Positions 24,196 through 34,711 of a stretch of DNA of 64,000 bases are shown piece after piece. The translations under genes were made by a program, and so were the position numbers. The notes beneath the pieces are model-generated. The model did not search any database. It saw nothing but the letters and a program-made list of their open reading frames with translations, and was not told the origin of the DNA. Numbering within the stretch: the stretch's first letter is position 1; every line of letters begins with the position of its first letter. Source of the DNA: Mariannaea sp. PMI_226 (taxonomy: Eukaryota > Ascomycota > Sordariomycetes > Hypocreales > Nectriaceae); contig JANFOG010000004.1 of assembly GCA_024336345.1 (NCBI GenBank), forward strand, positions 1,116,001-1,180,000, written 5' to 3'.

Positions 24196-27100
24196 GGAGT
24201 TTTGTTGGGAATTGATGGCATGAAAGGATACCCCCCAGTGTTGCGGACGGAGACAAAAAATGAGGAGGAGAAACTACGGAGTACATACACATCAAATGAT
24301 TTACACCATGTAAATGGATTCAGTAAAGTTGCAATGATCATGTTTATGAAGCAAGCATATTGGGAACTGGGGGATTGTTTTTTTTAGGAGGCAGCAGGAC
24401 TTATGTACAACATCTACCGAGTCGACTCTGGGATTGTCAGTTTCGCGATAATCCATTGCATGTATACCTTTTCCTTCCTTTGAGTCTGATGGAATCACAC
24501 ACCGCGTAAACCATGAACAGCTTTGGAGTACTCTCTATGGAATAGTAGAATACCCATGACAGACAAAGTAGTTACATGTGGGTGAGCTAAGAGTTACACT
24601 GAGATAGGCAAGCCCTAGTATCATCACATCACCAGCTTCGTTTGCGGTGTGATAAAGTATCCTAGTGGCTAGCTGGGATGGGCTGATGCGACTGGGCTCG
24701 GCCGATTCCCGCATTGGCATCGTATTGTGACGCGCTTTCCCCGAGGCTGGTCCGTTGGGTGGAATGTTGCAGACCGAATAAAATCAAGCTGAAGAGGGAG
24801 GCGTCTTCATTGCCCTGCGTTTAATGCCAAATGATGTATGTTCGACCGATAGGTCAACGGCTTGTGGAAGCAGGACGAATATGCTGCGACTTACAAAAGC
24901 TCACATATATCCGGAAGGGCACCGATTCCCCCCCCGACTTTGTGAATGGCCCCCAAGAGGCGAAGAAACGGAAATCAGATGTCGCACATTGTGGAAAAGG
25001 CCGCAGAATGGGTCGGCCCCCTCGAGATCTTACTACCACACATTGGGAAGTGGGAAGAGACCTCCCTGACATGAAGAGTGTGAAGCACAAGGAATCTGGG
25101 CTCAAGCCAGGCCCCCAAAGACGCCTCAAAGACGAGGGGTGTTCGGAGGTCCGGGCCAGGACCCTGGTAGCAGCGGGCCGCTTCGTCTTTGAGACTTGTT
25201 TGGCGAGCGTGTTGCGCCCAGCCAATGAGAGTTCAGAAATGGCATTTGAGAGAGATGTCACGTACATTAGAATGGAGGACTAGGTTTAGAACCCAGAAGC
25301 TAGCTCCCTAGCTGTCTTTGTCTGTACGAAGACGAAAACATAATTGCATAATGCAAGCAAGGGTTGAGGAGGGGCGAAGAGGGGATAGGATAAGAGGGGA
25401 GAGGATGAGAGGAGATGATTGTCGAGGTGACGAGATCTGATATATGATGAGGAAATCATGTTTGGCTGGCTTTGAATCTAGAGGTTGTGCGTGCGGGAAT
25501 GTGTGCTGTTTTGGGATGATGCCGAGGTATTTGGGTCACATTACACTTATGCATGAGTTGGATGGATGGATGTGATTATCTTTGTTCAGCATCTTCTAGT
25601 GGATGAGAAGTGATCATCTTGACGGACCTTCACGGAGCGACGGGGCCCGATAATTAAACGCCGATGGTTCCCCAGGGGCCTCAATCGGTCTCAAGTCAAG
25701 AAGCTAATTACCACCACTACCATTGTGAACGGCGATCGATAAGGTAGTCTCTCGCATTACTCTGCAGGAGGAGGTCTCTCGTGGACCTGTCGTTCAACCA
25801 CCTGTGATTATTGACCACCCTCAATCAACAGCATGCGAATTACCCGCCGCCGCAATTGGTCGTCTTGAGGCAGTGTCGCCTGGGCGCTTATAGCGGCTGG
25901 ACAAATGAATGGGCTTCTCACGAAAGGCCCCTCTCCAACAGGCAAGGCGCTTGGCCATCAATGCGCGTCCATCCAGATGGACCTGCGCAATCTGATTAGA
26001 GGAGGTTACCCATAGGATACTGAGTAACCCCAGGGTAAGTAAGTAGAAATGGATGAAGTCTGAAGACGACATGACTGCGGCTGGCGGGCCAGGGGGGGGT
26101 TTTGTGATCGGGGGAGATGCCTGGAGAGTCTGTGACGCGGCAAGCTCTGAGCTTTCTCTAGTGGATGATAGTACTTTCTTTCGATACAGATGATCCATTT
26201 CTCTCGACACCGCCAAACCAGCTTTTACATGTGCTTATGCTTGCTAATTCATATAACTTATACAATGAGAGATACTATATAGCGGGGGCCGTGTCGTGGC
26301 AATGCAGGATGAAGACCCATTTTGTGTCGCAATGCGCAGTAACGTTCAAACTTGGTGGTGGAAATTGGTAGAAAACGTGAATGTGAGATGCTGACGGGAT
26401 GGAGACAGGAGACATACAGCTAGTTACCTAGTTCTGTGAGAAAACCGGCGGCGTCAATGTGGGCGGTTAATACCATCATGAGTCAAGGATGCCAATGCTG
26501 GACCAACTGGAGCCATCACAAGGCCGTTGGGAGTCCTGACTGGTCGGGAACCCGAGGGAGTCTATCGTTAGGCGGCGGCTGTTAGCGCAGAAGGGGGCGC
26601 GCCCCTGAGTGGCTGTTCATCTCCATGTGAAGCTGGTTGCTCCTTGAGGAAAAATGCCAATTCAACCTCATTCTTTCGGATTTATATGCTCTGATTGATG
26701 GGAAGTAGTCTGCTATCTGATAAGCGGGCATCAAAGAATGCAGCATCCTCAAGTGGGAGAGTGAAGGCCCCTCCCCTTCCCTCAAACCAAAAAAAGAGGG
26801 AAAAATAGAAGGGGAAATTCCCAAACGATATACTGAATTATTTTCTCGAAGGACGGGATCTACATAATTAGTTAGAAAGTCATAGCCTACTTTGTATATC
26901 GAGGGGAAAGCCTAAGTGCCCATCTGCAGATTCAGACCCGGAACATAGGGGCCCCATAATCTGTACATGACATGGAAGATACCTTCTCTGGACATCGCCA
27001 AACACAAGTCAGGCACCTGTTTGGGCCTCTTCTTTCAAGCGCTGGGCACCCTGTATGCCTACACGGAGAAGTTAGGTATCTATCTATCCAGTGTATATCT

Positions 27101-28127
27101 ACCCAGTGTAAGATGGAGATGGAATACATGGAAATGAATCGAATGAGAAAGAAGGAAAGAAAAGAATCAAAAAGAGAGAGCAAGGAACAAGAAATGTGTG
27201 TCCTGGAGCTCTTCTGTCAGCCTCTCTGGTCCTCAGCGGCTATTGCATGACACCTGGGCCTATTTCACTAGGTATCTATCCATCCCATCTCTATGCTGTT
27301 GATAGACGCTCGCACGCTTACACTGACTGCCTAGGTACCTACGGGCGGAGCTCCATCTGATGAGGCTGTGTTTCAACACTATTTTTCAAATACGAATACC
27401 AGGCTGAATTGTCGTGTCTGGTGTGCATCCTCATTTCTGGTTATTGCTTGATGACTGGCGTAGGTCCATCCATCCATCCATCCATACCACCGTCCACCAG
27501 CCGCTATACCGCCCTTGTGTTGGGAGTCCAAAGGTACCTATTCCGTCACCGCTGCCCGCCGACTGGGTTAGGTACAACTGGACCCCGCTCGTAGTGGACA
27601 TCTCTCTCTACCTTACGTACCTCATTACCTCGACCTACCTGCCTTGCCTGCTTCGTTGTGCTTCCTGCCTCCCGTATCTACCTCAACTCTCTCATCTTCC
27701 CTTGTTCAACATTTCCCACGTCGCTCTGACATCCTCAAGGTTGAGCTAGGCCTCGATTTTTGGGAACCTAGCCTGCCCACCCCGCCCTTACTCCGAAATA
27801 TCAGAACCGGACCGGCGATCGACACTTTCGCAGCTGCTCCGGCCCAACCTGACTTTCCCCCGCCGTAGCCCCCAAAACACCCTCCCGCCGAACCACGAAG
27901 CCCACCAGACCTGGTCGCATCGCAGGCGACCGTTTTCGCTTCTCACGCTCCCGTCCAGCGGGCGCCCCGTCAATCCCTCCGCCTGGCGTTTCTCCCGAAG
28001 TCCAGCTCTAGGTTGTGTCCGACAAATTCTCTGTCAGCGCCGCATGCTCCTGGCCGGCGGCCCACGATCCATCGGGCGTCCAAATCGCCGCCCTTGAGCC
28101 AGCTTCCTACGCCCGTTGTAGCCCACC
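24196..28127. other. 3.9 kb spacer upstream of BRO1
   Basis: Contains the phospholipase 3' UTR and the BRO1 promoter. A TACGGAGTA word (24275-24283), a GATG-type repeat near 25558-25573, AGGTACCT words at 27333 and 27532, and a CCATCCAT microsatellite near 27466-27485 are visible. A 150-codon open frame at 24831-25283 has no recognisable feature. From about 27600 to 28127 the DNA is C-rich, as expected for a 5' leader. Confidence 0.5.
28044..28097 (+). promoter_or_regulatory. Upstream ORF in the BRO1 leader
   Basis: An ATG at 28044 opens a 17-codon frame that stops at TGA 28095-28097, 30 bases before the BRO1 start. If transcription begins upstream of 28044, this would be translated first and could reduce BRO1 expression. 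The transcription start is not known from sequence. Confidence 0.35.
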
Positions 28128-31082
28128 ATGGCGCAATCTCCCATGATATCCGTGCCTCTCAAGGCCACCAACGAAATCGATTGGGTAGCGCCCCTCAAGG
28201 GATATATTCGTGATACATACGGTGATGATCCCGAGAGGTATGCTGAGGAATGTGCAACACTCAATCGTTTGAGGCAGGACATGAGGGGTGCTGGGAAGGA
28301 TAGTACTGCCGGGAGAGATATGCTATATCGCTATTATGGCCAACTCGAGCTTCTTGACTTGCGCTTCCCCGTGGATGAGCAGCACATCAAGATCGCTTTT
28401 ACATGGTTAGTCTCGACTGCCTTGGGAAACCAGGAACTATCAGCGCATTCAATCACTAACACTCACGCCACTTAGGTTTGATGCATTTACTCATAAATCA
28501 ACTGCGCAATACTCCCTTGCATTTGAGAAAGCTTCCATCATTTTCAACATTTCCGCCATTCTATCCTGTCATGCCGCTGCCCAAGACCGAGCCGATGAGT
28601 CGGCCCTCAAAACCGCATACCACTCCTTCCAAGCCTCAGCAGGCATGTTCACATACATCAACGAGAACTTCCTCCATGCGCCGTCCTCAGATCTGAGTAG
28701 AGACACAGTCAAAGCTCTCATCAACATCATGCTTGCGCAGGCCCAAGAAGTCTTTCTTGAGAGGCAGGTAGCCGATAGGAAGAAGATTGGATTGCTTGCG
28801 AAACTCGCCTCTCAAGCAGGATATCTATATGGTCAAGCACTGGAGGGAGTTCAAGAAAATGTCAACAAGGCTATTTTTGAGAAAGTTTGGTTGACATTCA
28901 TCCAGGTAAGCCCTTTCCAGTCTTGGGATCCTTTATTACGAAGCCATACTGGGCACTGAGCTAACAATTTCAGATCAAAACAAACCTTCTGAGCTCGATG
29001 GCCCAGTATTATCAAGCGCTCTCCGACGACGATGCTAATCACCACGGTGTCGCCGTTGGTCGGCTCCAGATCGCGGAAGATCAGGCCAAAGAAGCTGATC
29101 GGTTGGCTCGAAACTTCCCCGGCTCTGTGCCCCCTAGCTCGAACCTTACCGCCGACTGCGGCGGATTCCTTCAAGAAATCGCTAAACGCCATTACTCTAC
29201 TGTTCACGACAAGCTCCAAGAGCTCATCAAGGATAACGATTACATATATCACCAAACTGTCCCTGCGGAAGCCAGCCTGGAACCTGTTGGCAAGCTCCCA
29301 GCTGCGAAGCCCATCCCTGTTAGCGAGCTTTATGCCGGCCAAGATATCTCCAGAATCACCGGGCCGGACCTGTTTGCCAAGATTGTTCCCTTTTCCGTGA
29401 CTGAGTCTGCAAGTTTGTATGACGAGGAGAAAGCGAAACTCGTGAGAGCTGAGACCGAGAAGGTTGATACTGCCAATGGCGAGATGGCAGCAAGCTTGGA
29501 TTATCTCAGATTGCCCGGCGCGCTTCAGGTGTTGAAAGGCGGATTTGATCATGAAATTGTTTCTGACGACGACTTCCGACAATGGTGCGAGGATGTTTCG
29601 AACCACGAGAACCCGGTCACCATTTTTGATTCTCTCAGAACACAGAGAGATGCAATTCTCACCTTACTCGAAAAATGCGCAAAATCTCTGGATATGGAGG
29701 AGGGCGTGTGTGAGAAGATGCGGTCCAAGTACGAGAGTGACTGGACTCAGCAGCCCAGCTCGAGCTTAACGACAACTTTGCGAACCGACATACGAAACTA
29801 CCGGGAGGCACTGGATGAAGCTTCAAGCAGTGATAATCAGCTAGCGGGCAAGCTCCGCTTAAATGAAATGGATTTCGACGAGATGAGAAGAGCAGCCCAT
29901 GCAGGAGAAGTTGATCAGTTATTTCAGAGAGCTGTTGCTCAAGCACGAGCAAAGGGAAGTAATGCTGCCAGTCCGGCGGGCATTGAGCCCAACCTTCTCG
30001 ATGCCGACTTCGATGATGGCCCTAGTGTAATGGATCAGATTAACAAAGTGGAGGAAATCCTGAAGAAGCTTAACTTACTTAAGCGGGAGCGGAATCAGGT
30101 CCTAAAGGACTTAAAGGAAAAGGTAAATCATGATGTTTATGTATGTGTTGTCAACTGGGAACTCGCTCGCTGACAATGTTTAGGCCCACAACGATGACAT
30201 TTCGCAAATTCTGATTTTGAACAAGAAGTCCATCTCGAATTACGAAGCACAGTTGTTTGAGCAAGAGCTTGAAAAGTTTAGACCTCATCAAAGTCGGCTC
30301 CAGCAGGCCAATCATAAGCAATCAAGCCTTATGAAGGAGCTCACAGCCACATTCAACAACCTGCTCCAGGATAAGAGAGTGCAGTCCGAGCAGAGCAAGT
30401 ACGAAGCCATTCAGAGGAATCGGTCGACAGTTGTCAACCGGTACAAACGTGCCTATCAAGAATTCTTGGATCTGGAAGCGGGACTGCACAGCGCTAAGAA
30501 CTGGTATGCTGAAATGCGGGAGACAGTTGACAGCCTAGAGAAGAATGTCGAGGCCTTTGTCAACAACCGAAGGGCCGAGGGAGCAGCGCTTCTCAATCAA
30601 ATCGAACAAGAGCGAGCCTCAAACAAAAATTCTCATGCCGAAATGGAACAGGAACGACTCCGGGAGCTTATGAATAGAATGTCAATGGATCCCAGTAAAT
30701 CATCACCACAACCTCAGGCCTCGGGCCGGCCTGCGCCGGCGCCTATATTCCAAGCCGGCCAGGCCCCTCGGTACCCGAGCTATCAGGGACAGTATCAGGG
30801 TCCTGCTTCGCCGCCTGCTACCCAGCAGCCAATGCAGCACTCAACTTATCAGGGCTTCCCGGGTCAAGGAGCTACTCAGTCCTTTAGCCCAACGCCCGCC
30901 AATACTTATGGTGCGCCGAGCTACAACCCCAGTCAATACGGCCCCACTCCAGGGCCAACGTCTCCTCCCCCAAACCAATCGACTTTTGGCATGAACGCGA
31001 TGCGAGGACCGACATCACCACCAGCTAACCAGGCTACGTTTGGACATCGCCAATCATATGGTTCTTTCAGCGGGGTTCAGCC

Positions 31083-31113
<31 letters not shown>

Positions 31114-31284
31114 CGCCAATCAGCTTCTTATGTACCACCCGGTTTCGTGCCACCACCTCCCCCTCCTGGACCCCCTCCGTTAGGACCTCAACAGACAATT
31201 CACTATGATGCCTCAAACCCGCATGCTCAGAATGCGCAGCAACAGCCCTATGATCCCTGGGCTGGATTGAATTCTTGGAAATAG
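28128..31284 (+). CDS. bro1: BRO1/ALIX-family vacuolar protein-sorting protein
   Basis: ESCRT-III-associated adaptor for multivesicular-body sorting, which in yeast recruits the deubiquitinase Doa4 to endosomes. Proposed exons are 28128-28405, 28476-28905, 28974-30122 and 30184-31284, giving 985 aa. The N-terminal BRO1 domain (about residues 1-390) starts MAQSPMISVPLK and contains the typical FTWFDAFTH stretch, which is rebuilt across intron 1. A coiled V-shaped domain follows to about 730. The C-terminus (about 740-985) is a Pro/Gln/Tyr-rich tail with a nine-residue Gln run and PPPPPPG. The paralogue PalA/Rim20 (pH signalling) also has a BRO1 domain but a different N-terminus and is usually shorter, so BRO1 is preferred. 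The CAG run at 31084-31110 lies inside the coding tail. Confidence 0.93.
31084..31110 (+). repeat. CAG microsatellite in the BRO1 tail (9 units)
   Basis: Nine consecutive CAG codons encode polyglutamine in the Pro/Gln-rich tail. Length variation between strains is expected. Confidence 0.9.
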
Positions 31285-32726
31285 CTCGAAGTTTGAGAAT
31301 GATTGGAGAGGCAGTAGAGAGTTGCACTAAGGTGGGGTTTGGGCCTATATCCCGATTCGCCACGCCGAGTGGGTAGCAGATGCGCACATGAAAAGGAGTG
31401 TGGAGGCGAGCGCCGATGGAGGGTGCGGAGGGCCGTGTCCGCGATGGGATACTGGTGCGGAGATTTGGTCGGAGGCTCGCTCCGTTCTCATGCTCTGGCT
31501 GTATCACGGTGCTTGCAGCCGAAAGATCGGATGTAGTAACATGGGAGGGGCACATTCACGGTGAGAGGATGGGATTGGAGGGCTGAGGGCTCAATTGGAT
31601 GCATAGGGAGCCGTAATGGAGCGATGAAGAAGAGAGTCATGTTCATCTTCCGAAAACACACATAGAGGGAGGCAAAAAGGGTATGAGAGAGGAGGGAGCC
31701 GGAGGAGAGAACTTGATTGAAATCGATCAAATTATAAGTTAATACTGACTCGCTCAAACTGAAATGAATTGTTTCTCAAGTGAATGAAAACTTGTCAATC
31801 AACTAATTATCTACCTATATAGCTTGCTCTGTCAAGATCAAACTCGCCGTTTCTTTATGCCGAGCCCTAGGCTATATCTCAGGATAACCTTGGATGGAGC
31901 CCACTATTCCCCGCACTCCATTGACCCGACCAGCCGAGGAGGCGCTGTGGAGGTTTCACCGTCATAGTGCGTTCGTCAGTCAGAGCGAGTGTGGTCCCAG
32001 CCTCAGGCCAGGCACACGTCGTCCCCCACGCTAAGGTACCTAGAAATGGAGTCCTGTGGTCTGTGGTACAGCAGGTACCTACCTGCAGTGGTACTGTACA
32101 TACAGCGGCCCCCCTTGTGTTCTTTTTGGCGGGGAGTCGAGTCGAGATTCGAGTGGCCGCCTTCTAATCCGCGCGCTTTTACAGGGCGAACACGCTGACT
32201 CGGGGGGGGGCATCCAGCCCCCGCAGTTTAGTGTAGTAGTGTCCATGGCTTTCCAATATGGACTGGATGCTTGTTGGGGTGGATGGTGGGCTGGGACGAA
32301 AGATGGGAAGGCGCCAGGTGCGAGTTGCGCCATCTCCATTCTGGTCATTGAACTCCATCTTGGACTGCTTTCTCGGCTTTCCTCTTCCATTCACTTTTCC
32401 ATCCTGGCCTCATCTTCCTCTTATTTATATCTCGATATATTCTCATCTTTCCCACATTCTTGTCTTGGCTTTTCTTCCTCTCCCTTTTTGGTTTTCAGCA
32501 TTGCCTACTTGTAATTCCCATTTCTCATAGACCCATCTCACTTTCCCCAGCCCCGACGACAGATCCTCCTTGCTTTTACCCTGCTCCAGTTAGTCGGGTT
32601 CACTCACTTTTGCGCACTTCCATCTTGTCTCGGACTAAGGGCAAAAGACCATCCTCAACCACTACGACTGTGCCCTTCCTTGGATCACACACCGTCACTT
32701 CTTCAACTCCTCAAAATACTGGAAAA
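31285..32726. other. Spacer between BRO1 and the lactate dehydrogenase gene
   Basis: 1.4 kb with the BRO1 3' UTR and the next promoter. Two AGGTACCT palindromes lie 39 bp apart (32034 and 32073). From 32460 to 32726 the sequence stays open in frame with the next coding region, with pyrimidine-rich leader-like composition. No separate gene was seen. Confidence 0.55.
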
Positions 32727-34473
32727 ATGGTCTTGAAAGGCGCAGAAGTCGCAGAGCACAACAGTGCCCAGTCGTGTTGGGTCATTGTTCATGTCAGTCG
32801 ATTTCCCTGCGAGATACATCTGATCTTGGATCTTGAAGACTGACCTATTGCGAACAGGGCAAGGCATATGACGTAACGGACTTTCTCCCAGGTTTGTATC
32901 AGCCCACGCTTTATTGCTGATGTTTCGACAATTCAAGCTGACTGTGTGCGACAGAGCACCCTGGTGGCCAAAAAATTATTCTCAAATACGCTGTATGTCT
33001 TGATCCTGATCCTGATCCGCCTCCTTTGAGTTTGACATCCTGTCAACTGACACTCAATTGCAGGGCAAAGATGCCACTGAAGAATTTGAGCCTATCCACC
33101 CGCCCGACACTCTTGACAAATATCTCGATGCCTCCAAGCACCTTGGCCCAGTAGATATGGGCACCGTCAAGCAAGAAGTCAAAGAGGAAGATCCCGACGA
33201 GGTTGATCGTCTTGAGCGTGTCGAGCAGAAGCCCTTGTTGTCGCAATGCTACAACCTTCTCGATTTCGAGGCTGTCGCTCGACGGGTCATGAAGAAAGGC
33301 GCCTGGGGATATTACTCTAGTGCCGCCGACGATGAGATTGTGAGTTTCACTTGCCCGTTTATGTACGATGCCCATCGTCGTAAGCTGTTACTGATGCATA
33401 GTTAGACTCTGAGAGAAAACCACGGCGCTTTCCATCGCATTTGGTTCCGCCCTAAGGTCCTTGTCAATGTCGAAGAAGTTGACATCTCAACCACCATGTT
33501 GGGCACCAAGACTTCCGTCCCCTTCTACGTTACTGCGACAGCTCTTGGAAAACTCGGGCACCCTGAGGGTGAGGTTGTCTTGACTCGTGCCTCAGCCAAG
33601 CACAGTGTTATCCAGATGATCCCCACACTCGCTTCGTGCTCGTTCGATGAGATTATCGACGCAAAGGCTGGCGATCAAGTGCAGTGGCTCCAGCTCTACG
33701 TGAATAAGGATCGCGAAATCACCCGCAAGATTGTCAAGCATGCGGAACAACGCGGCTGCAAGGGTCTTTTCATTACGGTAGATGCGCCTCAACTTGGCCG
33801 TCGTGAGAAGGATATGCGCTCCAAGTTTACCGACCCCGGTAGCAAGGTCCAGGAGGGTGAGGAAACGGATAACTCTCAGGGTGCTGCCCGTGCTATCTCA
33901 AGCTTCATTGACCCCGCGCTCTCCTGGGCCGATATCCCCTGGTTCCAGAGCATTACCAACATGCCCATCATCCTCAAGGGAGTGCAGCGCGTGGAAGATG
34001 TTCTCAAAGCTGTTGAGTACGGCTGCCAGGGTGTCGTCCTATCTAACCACGGTGGTCGCCAGCTTGAATTCGCTCGCTCTGCCATCGAGGTCCTTGCTGA
34101 AACCATGCCAGTGCTACGCGAGCAGGGTCTCCAGGACAAGATCGAAGTGTATGTTGATGGTGGTATCCGTCGTGGAACAGACATTATCAAGGCTCTCTGC
34201 TTAGGTGCCCGTGGAGTTGGTATTGGCCGACCTTTCCTCTACGCTATGAGCGCGTATGGACAAGCGGGAGTTGAGCGCGCGATGCAACTACTCAAGGATG
34301 AGCTAGAGATGAATATGCGCCTCATCGGGTGCAGGCGCATCGAAGAGCTTAGCCCTGATTTAGTTGACGTTCGCAGCTTGTTTAACCATTCTGCCTACCA
34401 CGCAGATAATCTGTCGTCGACAGTGTACGACCCGTTAGCTGTACCCTCTCAACGGCCCAAATCGAAGCTGTAA
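32727..34473 (+). CDS. Flavocytochrome b2, L-lactate dehydrogenase (cytochrome c)
   Basis: Oxidises L-lactate to pyruvate using FMN and passes electrons through its own b5-type heme to cytochrome c. Proposed exons are 32727-32792, 32858-32891, 32955-32992, 33064-33339 and 33406-34473, giving 493 aa. The N-terminal cytochrome b5 domain has heme ligands His35 (EHPGG) and His58 (EPIHPP). The FMN alpha-hydroxyacid dehydrogenase domain (from about 120) has Lys329 (IILKGV), the catalytic base His353 (LSNHGGRQLE) and the tail motif GARGVGIGRPFLYA. The short 34 and 38 bp exons are supported by the continuous b5 fold. A possible AATAAA polyadenylation signal is at 34531. The chosen start gives no mitochondrial presequence, whereas yeast Cyb2 is in the intermembrane space. 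An open in-frame extension to an ATG at 32460 exists. A relative acting on another 2-hydroxyacid is possible. Confidence 0.92.
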
Positions 34474-34711
34474 GGGATAAATACTTGTGTCCTTTGGATA
34501 GATGTAAAGTTAGAGGAGCGCATGTTTAAAAATAAAAACGCTATGTGGCGGACATAGATGTATTAACATGAACAGTTTAGCAAAAAGAGCCACTTGATCA
34601 CCTGATGTATAACGCACATTCATTCCCTCAATATTGCTGTGAACCAATTGCCCCCCCAAATGCACCATTGCTATGCGATATATAAACGATGACGACCGAT
34701 CGAAACCTTCT

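Noticed and set aside
24831..25283. 150-codon plus-strand open frame
   Set aside because: No recognisable motif, no splice context, and competing frames on the other strand. Not supported as a gene.
28851..29606. 251-codon minus-strand open frame over BRO1
   Set aside because: Antisense to well-conserved BRO1 sequence. No domain.
28128..31284. PalA/Rim20 pH-signalling protein
   Set aside because: The N-terminus, length and Pro/Gln-rich tail fit BRO1 better than PalA.
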